This document shows positions 1 through 9,226 of a stretch of DNA of 64,000 nucleotides, piece by piece (positions within the stretch are counted from its first letter, which is position 1; each line of letters begins with the position of its first letter). The stretch covers positions 248,001-312,000 of the forward strand of contig CBDAOL010000011.1 of NCBI GenBank assembly GCA_965198045.1, written 5' to 3'. The stretch is from CBDDEC01 sp965198045. GTDB taxonomy: Bacteria; Chloroflexota; Dehalococcoidia; UBA2979. The position numbers were made by a program, and so were the translations under genes. The notes beneath the pieces were generated by a model, which was not told where the DNA came from, searched no databases, and saw only the letters and a list, made by a program, of their open reading frames with translations.

Positions 1-2
1 GG

Positions 3-371
3 GTGACGTCGGTCGACCCGCTGTTCAACGTGCACGTCGCCGCGAACCGCCGCACACGCGAGGGCGAGGTGCTCGGCGCGGAGTTCACGATCACGGCGGA
101 GCAGGGGCTGCACGCGATGACACTCGACTCCGCGTGGCTGGGCTTCGAGGAGAGCTCGAAGGGGAGCCTCGAGGCGGGCAAGCTCGGCGACCTCGTCGTG
201 CTTTCCGACGATCCACTCGGCGTCGCGCCCGAGGCGATCGACGATATCGAGGTCGATTACACCGTGATCGGTGGCCGCATCGTCTACGACCGCGCCGTCG
301 AGGGCGGCTCCCGTCGCGACGAACGGGACGCTCGCGACCCGCGGCGCGCGGAGGCCTTCACCTCGACGTAG
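3..371 (+). CDS. amidohydrolase, C-terminal part (cut by window edge)
   Basis: The frame is open from the left edge, so the true start lies outside. The visible 120 residues match the end of YtcJ-like metal-dependent amidohydrolases: a segment typical of the last part of the TIM barrel, then the small beta-sandwich return with G-S-L-E-A-G-K-L-G-D-L-V-V-L-S-D-D-P, which is very common in this superfamily, and a closing V-I-G-G-R-I-V-Y. The catalytic histidines would be upstream and cannot be checked. The substrate is unknown. It is convergent with the enolase-superfamily gene. Confidence 0.75.
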   Translation: MTSVDPLFNVHVAANRRTREGEVLGAEFTITAEQGLHAMTLDSAWLGFEESSKGSLEAGKLGDLVVLSDDPLGVAPEAIDDIEVDYTVIGGRIVYDRAVEGGSRRDERDARDPRRAEAFTST

Positions 372-393
372 GTGGCGCCTCGGGGCTGCCCGA

Positions 394-1563
394 TCAGGGC
401 GAGGCGATCATGCTGAACTGCTTCGACGGCAGCGTGCCCAGGGGCGGCGCCCAACCCGGATCCTCCATCGGCGGGTGAGCGGCCAGCCACGCTTCGTCGA
501 TGGCCGCGCCGAGCCCGGGTGCGGTGGGCACGGGCATGAAGCCGTCTGACTGCACCGGGAAGTCGCCGACGCAGGCGTCCTGGAACCAGGCGCGGAAGCC
601 GCCCTCGTGGATCATGAAGTTCGGCAGCGTCGCTTCGACGTGGAGCGCGGACAGCACGTCCATCGGTCCGTGGATCGCGTGTGGCTGCAAGCCGACGTAC
701 TGCACTTCAGCGAGTGCTGCGATGCGGCGGAGCTGGAGGATGCCACCGCACTGGATCACGTCCGGCTGGATCATCGCCACGATCTGCCGCTGCAACAGAT
801 CGGCGTACTCGAATGGGCTGTAGAGACGCTCGCCAGTAGCGATCGGGACGTTGATCGACTCGGCCACCTTTTGCATCGCGTCCATGTTCTCGAACGGCAC
901 CGGCTCGTCGAACACGAACGGGCGATAGGGCTCGATCGCATCGCCGATGCGGATCGCCTCGGCGGGGGTGAGGCGGCCGTGCGCCTCGACGAGGAGTTCG
1001 ACATCGAAGCCGACGGCGTCGCGTACAGCGGCGAGCGTGGCGATCGCTTTCTGCTCCGACTCGTAGGTCGTGTAGAGCCCTCGGTGGTTGAAAGGGTCGC
1101 CCTTGAGCGCGGTCAGTCCGGTCGCGACCTGGCTCTGGGCGAACTCCGCCGCCACCTCTGGCGTAACGCCGTCCCAGCGTCCATAGATCCAGATGCGGTC
1201 GCGCAGCTTCCCGCCGAGGAGCTCGTAGACCGGCACGCCGAGCGCCTGGCCCTTGATGTCCCAGAGCGCCATCTCGATCCCGGCGGCCGCCGAGTTCTGG
1301 ATGGGGCCACCACGCGCGAAGTTGCGATGCGCCATGGTCTGCCAGTGCGCCTCGATGGGGAACGGGTCCTCGCCGATCAGGAGCCGGCCAAACTCCTCGA
1401 CCATCGTCACGACGGCCATCGGCCCGCAGGTGGCATCACCCCAGCCGACGATGCCCTCGTCGGTCTCGACCTTCACGAAGACGAAGTTCCACGGCGGGAA
1501 GTTGAACTGGTTCGGCACCGGGTCGGGCGCCGCTGGGATCGCGCTGACCGATGTGATTTTCAT
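394..1563 (-). CDS. mandelate racemase/muconate lactonizing enzyme family (D-galactonate dehydratase-like)
   Basis: The 389-residue enolase-superfamily enzyme has a capping domain at roughly 1-125 and a TIM barrel after that. Visible motifs are LKGDPF (the KxD-type base region), VEAHGR and FDEP (metal ligands), TGERLYS (third ligand) and PHAIHGP (catalytic His). This set resembles the GalD-like dehydratases of sugar acids rather than cis,cis-muconate cycloisomerases. Length is normal. Start ATG 1563 gives the usual MKITSV opening. The substrate cannot be fixed from sequence. Its neighbours are acyl-CoA carboxylases and an oxidoreductase, consistent with a carbohydrate or organic acid catabolic locus. 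Confidence 0.85.
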   Translation of the reverse strand: MKITSVSAIPAAPDPVPNQFNFPPWNFVFVKVETDEGIVGWGDATCGPMAVVTMVEEFGRLLIGEDPFPIEAHWQTMAHRNFARGGPIQNSAAAGIEMALWDIKGQALGVPVYELLGGKLRDRIWIYGRWDGVTPEVAAEFAQSQVATGLTALKGDPFNHRGLYTTYESEQKAIATLAAVRDAVGFDVELLVEAHGRLTPAEAIRIGDAIEPYRPFVFDEPVPFENMDAMQKVAESINVPIATGERLYSPFEYADLLQRQIVAMIQPDVIQCGGILQLRRIAALAEVQYVGLQPHAIHGPMDVLSALHVEATLPNFMIHEGGFRAWFQDACVGDFPVQSDGFMPVPTAPGLGAAIDEAWLAAHPPMEDPGWAPPLGTLPSKQFSMIASP

Positions 1564-1645
1564 GCCTCGACACCTCGCTTCTCGTGCTGACGGGCGTCAG
1601 CACGAACGTGATGATACGAGGTACCCGCGGGACGCCGAGCGGCGG

Positions 1646-1920
1646 CTAGCGGCCGGTCCAGAGCAGGGTGTCGGGCCAGAACTGGCTCCACGCGAACCAG
1701 AAGGCCTGGTGGCTGACGAGCTCCTGCCCGTCCCCGTCGAGGGCGCGCAGGCCACCGGCGTCTGCCACGACGGTCACGCCAGCCAGTTCGACGGCTTGCC
1801 CGTCCTCGAGGGCGAGTCGGGCGGCGGCGACGGGGAACGACACGCGGGTGTCAGCATCAGCCTCAACGCCGAGGACAAGCTCCTGCACCGGGAGCCGGGG
1901 ATCCGCTTCGCCGACCGGGG
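1646..1920 (-). pseudogene. DUF3179 protein, C-terminal fragment
   Basis: Read on the minus strand, about 90 codons from near 1920 to the stop at 1646 look like the last third of a DUF3179 protein: DPRLPVQELVLGVEADADTR near the start, then the closing HQAFWFAWSQFWPDTLLW that is characteristic of the family. No start with a ribosome site is seen, and the frame runs into the head of the divergent carboxyltransferase gene. The family is normally 300 or more residues, so at least two thirds are missing. It is therefore a 5'-truncated remnant or one side of an assembly junction. Function of the family is unknown. Confidence 0.6.
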
Positions 1921-1944
1921 ACGTGGGTCGAGTACGGCCCGCTG

Positions 1945-3339
1945 GTGATCGCCGGCCAGCGTGCGAAGCGGTCCGTCGAGGAGCTGATCCGCAAGACGCC
2001 GGCGGATGGCCTGGTGGCCGGCTTCGGGTCGGTCAACGGCGATCTCTTCGACGAGAAGCGCGCACAGACGGTGTTCATCTCCTACGACGACACCGTGTTC
2101 GCGGAGACGCAGGGCGGGCGCGGTCACGACAAGACCGACCGCATGATGGAGCTGGCGGACGAGCTCTCGCTGCCGGTGATCTTCCACGCCGAGGGCGCCG
2201 GCGGACGCTCTGGCGACACGGATGGCTCGGGGGCGGGCCATCCCTTCGTGCGCACGTGGGAGAAGATGGGCCGGCTCAGCGGCACGGTCCCGATCATCGG
2301 CGTGACCGCGGGTTGGTGCTACGCGGGCAACGCCGCGATCCTCGGCGTCACGGACATCATCATCGCGACGGAGGACGCGCTGATCGCGATGGGTGGCCCG
2401 GCCACGATCGAGGGCAGCGGCATGGGCGCGTTCCTGCCGGAAGAGGTCGGGCCGATGTCCGACCTGGCGCCCGCCGGGTCGGTCGACATCGTCGTCAAGG
2501 ACCAGGACGCTGCGATCGCTGCCTCGAAGCAGTGCCTCTCCTACTTCCAGGGTTCGATCGAGCCGTGGGAGGCGCACGACCAGCGGCTGCTGCGCCACGT
2601 CGTCCCAGAGCAGCGTGGACGCGCGTTCGACATCCGCGAGGTGATCCGGCTGATGGCAGACAAGGACTCGGTGCTGGAACTGCGCCCGGAGTTCGGGCGC
2701 AGCATGGTCACCTCGTTCATCCGGATCGAGGGCCATCCGTTCGGCCTGACGGCGAACAACAACGCCTACATCGGCGGCGCCATCGACAGCGACGGTTCGG
2801 ACAAGGTGGCGCGCTTCTGGCAGATCTGCGACGCCTTCAACATCCCGATCATCACCCTCGTCGACACGCCGGGGATGATGGTGGGGCCGGAGGTCGAGCG
2901 CACCGGGCTGATCCGCCACTGCAGCCGGCTGTTCGTGACCGGCGTCAACCTCAAGACGCCTCGTTTCAGCGTGATCCTCCGAGGTGGCTACGCCCTGGGA
3001 GCGCTGTCGGTCATGACCGGGAGCTCCCGCGCGCCGGTCTCCACGGTGGCCTGGCCCGGCAGCGAGTTCGGCGGCATGAACATGGAGTCCGGCGTGCTGC
3101 TCTCCTACCGCGAGGAGCTGGCGAAGATCGAGGACGTGGACGAGCGGGCTGCCGAGTACCAGCGACTGCTCGACCAGGCCTACAGCCGCGTGGATGCGGT
3201 CCACGTCGCCTCGAACTTCGGCTTCGACGACGTCATCGATCCGGCGGAGACGCGCCAGCGCATCGCTGACACGCTGCGAGCGGTGCCGAACTCGGAGCCG
3301 CTGCGTCGAGGGCGCGCGCAGTTCCTCGACACCTGGTAG
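1945..3339 (+). CDS. acyl-CoA carboxylase carboxyltransferase subunit, 5'-truncated
   Basis: This is a biotin-dependent carboxyltransferase (propionyl-/methylcrotonyl-CoA carboxylase beta type). The crotonase-fold N domain has the oxyanion-type GVTAGWCYAGNAAI, and the C domain has TLVDTPGMMVGPEVE and SEFGGMNMESG. GTG 1945 gives 464 aa, against about 510-535 in the family. Family-like residues (P-G-T-W-V-E-Y-G-P-L) continue in frame upstream to about 1915, but the first 60 or so residues are missing because the sequence turns into a divergent DUF3179 fragment. The N-terminal loss probably damages acyl-CoA binding unless it is an assembly artefact. A second paralogue follows 73 bp downstream. 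No biotin carboxylase is in the window. Confidence 0.8.
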   Translation: MIAGQRAKRSVEELIRKTPADGLVAGFGSVNGDLFDEKRAQTVFISYDDTVFAETQGGRGHDKTDRMMELADELSLPVIFHAEGAGGRSGDTDGSGAGHPFVRTWEKMGRLSGTVPIIGVTAGWCYAGNAAILGVTDIIIATEDALIAMGGPATIEGSGMGAFLPEEVGPMSDLAPAGSVDIVVKDQDAAIAASKQCLSYFQGSIEPWEAHDQRLLRHVVPEQRGRAFDIREVIRLMADKDSVLELRPEFGRSMVTSFIRIEGHPFGLTANNNAYIGGAIDSDGSDKVARFWQICDAFNIPIITLVDTPGMMVGPEVERTGLIRHCSRLFVTGVNLKTPRFSVILRGGYALGALSVMTGSSRAPVSTVAWPGSEFGGMNMESGVLLSYREELAKIEDVDERAAEYQRLLDQAYSRVDAVHVASNFGFDDVIDPAETRQRIADTLRAVPNSEPLRRGRAQFLDTW

Positions 3340-3412
3340 CGCGTCCACGTCAAAGAAGCGGGGCCGGATCGCTATCATTCTCGCGGCACCGCGAGCAACG
3401 ATCGGGATCGTC

Positions 3413-4981
3413 ATGGTCTGGCAACCGGAAGTCGACGACATCAACCGACGGCGTGAGATGGCGCTGGAGATGGGGGGCGAGGACCGCGTCCGCGACCAGC
3501 ATGAGCGCGGCAAGCTCACCATCCGCGAGCGCGTCGATGGGCTCATCGACGAGGGCAGTTTCCGCGAGCGCGGGGTGCTCGCCGGGCAAACCGAGTACGA
3601 GGGTGGCGAGCTGAGGCGGTTTCGCGCCGCTAGCTACGTCGTCGGCATCGGCGAGATCGAGGGGCGGCCGGTCGTGGTGGGGGGTGGCGATTACACCGCC
3701 CGCCCGCTGAGCGGCACGGAGGGCGTGCGCGCACCCGGTCGGAACGTCAGCAAGGGGGGTCACGACGAGGACATCGCGCTCGGCCTCAAGCTGCCGCTGA
3801 TTCGCCTCATCGACGGCTTCGGCGCCGACGTCCGCTCCGTCGAGGGCATGGCGCGCACGTATATCCCCGAGCTCACGATGTGGCCCGTACCGGCGAAGCT
3901 GATGAGCCAGGTGCCGGTGGTCTCGGCCGCCCTCGGCGCGGTGGCCGGGCTGCCCGCGGCGCAGATGGGGATCTGCCACTTCTCGATCATGGTCAAAGAC
4001 ACGTCGCAGATTTTTGCTGCCGGACCGCCGGTGGTGAAGCGCGCGCTCGGCCTCGACGTCAGCAAGGAGGACCTCGGCGGCGTGCAGATCCACGCGCATC
4101 GCAGCGGCCTGGTCAACAACGTCGCGGAGGACGAGGCCGACGCCTTCGCGCAGATCCGGCGGTTCCTGTCGTATCTCCCGCGCAACGTCTATGAGACGCC
4201 GCCGGTCGAGGAGCGCGACGACCCGGTGGATCGCCGCGAGGAGGAGCTGCTCTCGCTGATTCCTCGGGACCGCCAGCGGCCCTACGACGTGCGACGCATG
4301 GTCGAACTGATCTTCGACCGCGACTCCACGTTCGAGATCGCGCGTCACTTTGGTCCGTCGCTCGTGACCATGTTCGCCCGGCTCAACGGCCACCCGGTGG
4401 GCGTGCTGGCGAACGACCCGCTTCGCATCGGCGGCGCGATGGACGGCCCGGCTGCGCAGAAGCTGGAGCGGTTCGTGGACCTCTGCGACACGTTCCACCT
4501 GCCCGTGATCAACCTCGCCGACCAGCCGGGGTTCATGCTCGGCCCCAACGCCGAGGGTGGCGGCACGTTGAAGCACGGCGCGCGTGCGCTCTGCGCCATC
4601 GAGGCGGCGACGATTCCCTGGGCCACCGTCATCGTGCGTCGCGTCTACGGCGTCGCGGGAGGGGGGCACCAGAGCTTCGACCGCTTCGCCTTCCGCGTCG
4701 CGTGGCCGTCCGGTGAGTGGGGCTCCATCCCCATCGAGGGCGGCGTGATGGCAGCCTATCGTCGCGAGATTGAGGCGGCGGAGGATCCGGACGCCTACCG
4801 AGCGGAGATCGAGGAGCGCATGGTGCAGCGCCGCAATCCCTTTGGCGCGGCCGAAGCGTTCAACGCAGAGGACCTGATCGATCCGCGCGACACGCGGCCG
4901 ATGCTCTGCGAGTGGCTCGAACTGGTGACCGACCTCCTGCCTCCGGAGCTCGGTCCGAAGCTGCGTCCGATGCGACCGTGA
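3413..4981 (+). CDS. acyl-CoA carboxylase carboxyltransferase subunit
   Basis: The 522-residue protein is complete. It starts at ATG 3413 with the usual helical opening and ERGKLTIRERVDGLIDEGSF, which marks the N-terminus of carboxyltransferase beta subunits. The N domain has GGDYTARPLSG and the C domain has NLADQPGFMLGPNAEGGG and SGEWGSIPIEGG. It should transfer carboxyl from carboxybiotin to an acyl-CoA. It is a divergent paralogue of the gene just upstream, so the two may act on different acyl-CoAs or form a mixed complex; this is inference. The biotin carboxylase/BCCP partner must lie elsewhere. Confidence 0.9.
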   Translation: MVWQPEVDDINRRREMALEMGGEDRVRDQHERGKLTIRERVDGLIDEGSFRERGVLAGQTEYEGGELRRFRAASYVVGIGEIEGRPVVVGGGDYTARPLSGTEGVRAPGRNVSKGGHDEDIALGLKLPLIRLIDGFGADVRSVEGMARTYIPELTMWPVPAKLMSQVPVVSAALGAVAGLPAAQMGICHFSIMVKDTSQIFAAGPPVVKRALGLDVSKEDLGGVQIHAHRSGLVNNVAEDEADAFAQIRRFLSYLPRNVYETPPVEERDDPVDRREEELLSLIPRDRQRPYDVRRMVELIFDRDSTFEIARHFGPSLVTMFARLNGHPVGVLANDPLRIGGAMDGPAAQKLERFVDLCDTFHLPVINLADQPGFMLGPNAEGGGTLKHGARALCAIEAATIPWATVIVRRVYGVAGGGHQSFDRFAFRVAWPSGEWGSIPIEGGVMAAYRREIEAAEDPDAYRAEIEERMVQRRNPFGAAEAFNAEDLIDPRDTRPMLCEWLELVTDLLPPELGPKLRPMRP

Positions 4982-4994
4982 TCGGGCGGCCATC

Positions 4995-6104
4995 ATGACC
5001 AGCAGTGGCTTCGCCAGACGCATCGCCATTCTCGGAAGCGGCTTCGGCACGCGTGTCACCGCGCCGGCGTTGCGCGCCGAGGGCTGGGACATCCGTGCGC
5101 TCTTCTCGCGCCGTCTCGAGCGGGCCGAGGAGATTGCGGGGAAGCTCGGCATCCCGCACCACACCGACGACTACCGGGCGCTGGTTACGCGCGACGACAT
5201 CGATGCAGTCGTCGTCTCCACGCCGACCTCGACGCATGGCGAGATCGCCCTGGCGGCGCTCGAGGCGGGGAAGCACGTGCTCTGCGAGAAGCCGTTTGCC
5301 GCGGACCTTGAGGAGGCGCGGTCATTGGCGGCTGCGGCGCGCGACTCGGAGCTGACGGTGATGTGCAACTTCGAGTTCCGCTACAGCGACCACCGGCTCC
5401 ACATCAGCCGGCTGATCGAGGATGGCGTGATCGGCGAGCCGCAGTCGGCCACGGCGACGCTCCACTTCGCCCGCCCTACGACGGGCACCCCCCTCGACTG
5501 GCGCTCGCAGCTGGCGATGGGTGGCGGGGCGCTCAACGAGCAGGGGTCGCACTACTTCGACGCGTTGCGCGGGTGGATGGGCGAGATCACCGCGATCTCG
5601 GCGCAGCTGGCCACGCACGAGCCGCTGCGGATCGATCCGGCGAGCGGCGAGGAGGTGACGTCTGACGCCGATGACTTCGCAGCGGCGACGCTGACGTTCG
5701 CCTCGGGCGCCGTCGCCAGTTTCGCCATCGTCTGGAGCGATCGCGTGCCAGCGGGCGGGGTGCTGCACATCACCGGGCCGGGCGGCACGATCAGCCATCG
5801 GTCGCCCGGCGGGCTCTTCGCCGGCGGGCCGATCACACATACGGCGCCGCTCTCGCCCGACGCCGCTCGGGGCGAGCAGCCCGATGAAAGCGCACCGTTG
5901 TCGCTCCCGGACGACATCGCACCGCTGCCGGACATCGACATCATCGCCGGCTCACGGCGCCTCCTGCGCGACTTCGAACGCGGCATCGTCGAGCGCCGGT
6001 CACCGTCACCCAACTTCGACGACGGCCTCGCGACCCAGGCGATCCTCGAGGCAGCACGCGAGTCGTCACGCAGCGGGCGCGTCGTGCCGGTCACCACCGG
6101 CTGA
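4995..6104 (+). CDS. Gfo/Idh/MocA family oxidoreductase
   Basis: The 369-residue NAD(P)-dependent dehydrogenase has an N-terminal Rossmann fold with AILGSGFGTR (GxGxxG-like), the family hallmark E-K-P-F (HVLCEKPFAADLEEA, about residues 93-107) and a C-terminal alpha/beta substrate domain with GGGALNEQGSHYFDALRGW. Enzymes of this family oxidise sugars, inositols or related cyclic alcohols. The start ATG 4995 lies 13 bp after the carboxyltransferase stop, suggesting the same transcript. The substrate is not predictable; the enolase-superfamily dehydratase nearby makes a sugar-acid route possible. Confidence 0.88.
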   Translation: MTSSGFARRIAILGSGFGTRVTAPALRAEGWDIRALFSRRLERAEEIAGKLGIPHHTDDYRALVTRDDIDAVVVSTPTSTHGEIALAALEAGKHVLCEKPFAADLEEARSLAAAARDSELTVMCNFEFRYSDHRLHISRLIEDGVIGEPQSATATLHFARPTTGTPLDWRSQLAMGGGALNEQGSHYFDALRGWMGEITAISAQLATHEPLRIDPASGEEVTSDADDFAAATLTFASGAVASFAIVWSDRVPAGGVLHITGPGGTISHRSPGGLFAGGPITHTAPLSPDAARGEQPDESAPLSLPDDIAPLPDIDIIAGSRRLLRDFERGIVERRSPSPNFDDGLATQAILEAARESSRSGRVVPVTTG

Positions 6105-6188
6105 CACCTCGAGACGGCGCTCCGGGCTGCTGCGCTGAGCCTCGAACGCTGTCTCCGCGGTCCCTGTGACGCGCTATCGTGGAGGCAC

Positions 6189-6264
6189 GCCCCGGTAGCT
6201 CAACGGATAGAGCAGCGGCCTTCTAATCCGCAGGTTGGGGGTTCGACTCCTCCCCGGGGCACCA
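6189..6264 (+). tRNA. tRNA-Arg (anticodon UCU)
   Basis: A full cloverleaf can be drawn. Acceptor arms GCCCCGG/CCGGGGC pair perfectly. The anticodon stem GCGGC/TCCGC (one mismatch at the loop side) encloses loop CTTCTAA with anticodon TCT. The T arm GGGGG-TTCGACT-CCTCC has one G-T pair. Discriminator A at 6261 is followed by an encoded CCA at 6262-6264. The 3' end, a common integration target, is not repeated elsewhere in the window. Confidence 0.97.
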
Positions 6265-6835
6265 ATAACACGCAGTGATAGAGGGAGTTTCATCGGATCG
6301 TCTCCGAGCGGTGAAGGTTGTCGAGCGACGAATGTCGCCAATTTGTCGCCATCGGGGAACGAATCCGCGCCCGCCGAAACCGTCGATCTACGGAGCCAGC
6401 TACGTGAGGCGTCGAAGCAGCTGGGCATCAAGGTGCGTTTGTCGTGGACGGACGAGTCTCAGACGAGGCTGCTCTGGATGCGATCCGGGCTCTAGCGTGC
6501 GCACCGACGCCATCGCCCGGCCCCAGTGCCTCTTCCTCGCCGTCAATTCGTCGGTGTGAACACCACCGCTGGACCATCGGCAGCAACGCATACGCAATGC
6601 GCTGACCACCCCCGAGCCGTGTGTATCGAACGCCCGTCTGGGTCACGCCGTCGCCAACGTCGGGTTGGGTCCACCTCTGACTTCAGCGCTTCGCGTCGTG
6701 CTTAAGCACGACGCGGGAGCTACTGCTCGATTCGGACGACGCGTAGGCTGCACCCACGCGAGTAGGATCCGCGCAACGAGGCTCGGGCAGCCGTGCCCGC
6801 AACCCGGCCTCGCCGGCCTCCGGACGGGGGACACG
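6265..6835. other. 571-bp stretch after the tRNA without a confident gene
   Basis: No convincing gene is seen. One plus-strand frame ending at 6495 closes with a plausible short peptide (QLREASKQLGIKVRLSW and a few more residues) that lacks a recognisable start or ribosome site and runs back into the tRNA; it may be a remnant of a gene once integrated at the tRNA. The rest up to the acyl-CoA dehydrogenase contains only overlapping frames of low coding character. Confidence 0.4.
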
Positions 6836-8005
6836 ATGGATTTTGATTGGACACCTGAGGAAGTTGCGCTGCGCAAGCGCGCGCGAGAGTTCCTCGAGAC
6901 GAACTGGGGTCACCGCGGGCTGAACGGGCGGCTCGACGAGGACCGCGGGGCAGTCCATGATTTCGAGCGCTCCTTGGCCGAGCATGGCTGGCTCACGATG
7001 GCCTGGCCGCCCGAGTTCGGCGGGCAGGCCGCCTCGTACATCGCGCAGATGATCTTCAAGGAAGAGGCCACGATCCGAGGTGCACCCAACGGTGGCATGG
7101 GTGCCGCGATGGTCGGCCCGATGCTCATGATTCATGGCAGCGAGGCGCAGAAGGGCGAACATCTCCCCAAGATCGCGACGGCTGAGGTGGTCTGGTGCCA
7201 GGGCTTCTCCGAACCGGGCGCGGGCTCAGATCTCGCTTCGCTGCAGACGCGTGCGGTCCGCGATGGCGACGAGTATGTGATCAACGGGCAGAAGATCTGG
7301 ACCTCGGGCGCACAACACGCGGACTGGATCCACATACTGACACGCACAGATCCGGGTGCGCCGAAGCATCGAGGCATCTCTTACTTCCTGCTGGACATGC
7401 GCACACCCGGCATCACGGTGCGCCCGCTCGTGCAGATGCACGGGCCGGCGGGATTCAACGAGACGTTCTACGAAGACGTGCGCGTCCCGGCCTCGAACAT
7501 GGTTGGCGACGAGAACCGTGGGTGGTACGTCGCGACGACGCTTCTCGACTTCGAGCGGTCAGGTGTCGACCGTATGGCGACCACACAGAACGCCTTCGAG
7601 CCGCTGCTCGCGCTGGCGGTTGAGGCGGAAGGCCGAGGCGCCGGCCCGCGCGTCGCCGGACGCCGCACCGACCGGCTGAACATCGCTGACACAGCAATAG
7701 AACTCGAGGTCTCGCGCCTGCTGAGTTATCGCGTGACCTGGATGCAGTCGAGCGGGCTCGTGCCCAACTACGAGACCTCGATCTCCAAGGTCCACAGCAC
7801 GGAACTGCTCCAGCGCAACGCGCGCCGAGGCATCACTGCTCTGGGCCTGCACGGCGGGCTCGCGCCCGGCTCGAAGCATGCCGTGCTCGACGGGCTCTAT
7901 TGCCAGATCTATATGCAGACTACCTCGCGCACGATCGGCGGTGGCACGAGCGAAATTCAGCGCAACATCATCGCCACGCGCGGCCTTGGCCTCCCTCGAG
8001 GCTGA
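6836..8005 (+). CDS. acyl-CoA dehydrogenase
   Basis: The 389-residue flavoprotein starts at ATG 6836 (MDFDWTPEE). It shows the three-domain ACAD layout: an N-terminal helical domain, a beta domain with the FAD/substrate motif WCQGFSEPGAGSDLAS, and a C-terminal helical domain ending in GGGTSEIQRNIIATRGLGLP, which is the family C-terminal signature. It should catalyse alpha,beta-dehydrogenation of an acyl-CoA. Together with the enoyl-CoA hydratase and thiolase downstream it suggests beta-oxidation or a related degradation route. The substrate class is unclear, with branched, aromatic or steroid side-chain acyl-CoAs possible. Confidence 0.9.
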   Translation: MDFDWTPEEVALRKRAREFLETNWGHRGLNGRLDEDRGAVHDFERSLAEHGWLTMAWPPEFGGQAASYIAQMIFKEEATIRGAPNGGMGAAMVGPMLMIHGSEAQKGEHLPKIATAEVVWCQGFSEPGAGSDLASLQTRAVRDGDEYVINGQKIWTSGAQHADWIHILTRTDPGAPKHRGISYFLLDMRTPGITVRPLVQMHGPAGFNETFYEDVRVPASNMVGDENRGWYVATTLLDFERSGVDRMATTQNAFEPLLALAVEAEGRGAGPRVAGRRTDRLNIADTAIELEVSRLLSYRVTWMQSSGLVPNYETSISKVHSTELLQRNARRGITALGLHGGLAPGSKHAVLDGLYCQIYMQTTSRTIGGGTSEIQRNIIATRGLGLPRG

Positions 8006-8163
8006 CTGCGATCTGGCGGCAGACGCACGCCGCAGACGCGGGGCGCCGAGACGGACGTTCGCGCACGGTCAGATCCCTGAAGGTGCCTTAGGCGGGTACC
8101 ACGACCGCGGACGCCGCGAGGTGGGTAGCGCGGCTATGCTCTCAACGCGTCGAGGAGCGTGAG

Positions 8164-8999
8164 ATGACGAATCTGCGATCCGGCAGCCGTGGCGAGGCTC
8201 GCGCCCTTCCCCCGATCGAGGAGCGCGAGATGTTCGAGGTGCTCTGGGAGCACAGCGCCGAGGGGGTGCTGGCGATCACGCTGAACCGTCCGGAGCGACT
8301 GAACGCACTCAACTTCCGCATGCTCCGCGAGCTGCAGCAGCTGATCGATCATGCGGCTGCGACGCAGGAGGTCCGGCTCGTGACCCTGCGGGGAGCGGGC
8401 TCCCGTGCCTTCTGCTCGGGCGATGACCTCAAGGGGATGGACCCGGAGCCGGGGGTCGACAGCTCGCATACCGTCCACCACCCGCTCTTGCTGTCGATTC
8501 GCGATTTGCCGAAGCCGGTCGTTGCTCTCGTCGAGGGCTTTGCGCTTGGGCACGGCTGGGAGCTGGCCTCGGCCTGCGACCTGCGCCTCGTGGCCGACAA
8601 CTGCGAGGTCGGCGACCACCGCGTCCAACGCTCGATCGCGCTCAACGGCGGCTCGTCCTGGTTCGTGCCGCGCCTGGTCGGTCGCGGACGGGCGCGCGAG
8701 CTGCTGATGACGGGGCGCCATCTTGGCGCCGAGGAGGCGCTGGCGTGGGGCTGGGCCAACTACGTGTGGCCGCTCGAGGCGTTCGACGAGCGTGCCGCCG
8801 AGTACATCTCGATGCTGGCGCAGCTGCCCACGATTACGTGGTCTTCAAGGCGGCGATCGACTATTCCGCCGAGCACAGTCTGCGCGAGTCGCTGGCGCGG
8901 GAGCTCGAGCTGAGCGATCGCACTCGCGGTAGCGAGGATGCGGCCGAGGGCCGCGCGTCCTGGTGGGAGAAGCGGACGCCGGTCTACCGGGGGCGCTGA
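8164..8999 (+). pseudogene. enoyl-CoA hydratase/isomerase family, one frameshift
   Basis: The first frame covers the crotonase core: NRPERLNALN, AFCSGDDLKGMD (oxyanion hole) and ALGHGWELASACDLRL. Near 8829 the frame is lost after MLAQLP; the next frame continues naturally with HDYVVFKAAIDYS to the stop at 8999, so one base is missing or extra. The total would be about 278 aa. Two start codons 66 bp apart and in frame (8164, 8230) carry almost the same 16-nt sequence CGAGGAGCG(T/C)GAGATG, so either may be used; ATG 8230 gives a more typical N-terminus. It hydrates enoyl-CoA if intact. Confidence 0.8.
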
Positions 9000-9226
9000 T
9001 CGCTCGCCTCCAGCGTCGAGGTCCGTCCCCGCGTCACGCCTTGTTGACGGCGATGGGGATGCCACGAATGTCGAAGTCAGCGGCGTCCGACTCGTGCCTC
9101 GAGCCGGAGAACCTCCGTGCGACATAATCCCCCGGCTGTCCCTTGGTAGCGACGGGCCGGGAAGACCGCCAAGGTCGCGCCTCGGGGCAGACGGGCTACC
9201 CTCGGTACGCACACGACCGAGACGCC

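Noticed and set aside
607..1590. Long plus-strand frame opposite the enolase-superfamily gene
   Set aside because: It mirrors the codon pattern of the real gene in high-GC DNA and has no family resemblance.
3350..5164. 600-codon minus-strand frame opposite the carboxyltransferase
   Set aside because: Composition is Arg/His/Asp-rich, as expected for the antisense of a GC-rich gene; no motif, no ribosome site.
6174..6431. Minus-strand frame over the tRNA
   Set aside because: Its C-terminus is the translated antisense of the tRNA, a known false ORF pattern.
9036..9110. Minus-strand peptide end (DIRGIPIAVNKA) between enoyl-CoA hydratase and ndh
   Set aside because: It looks protein-like but only some 25 codons can be followed and no family is recognised.
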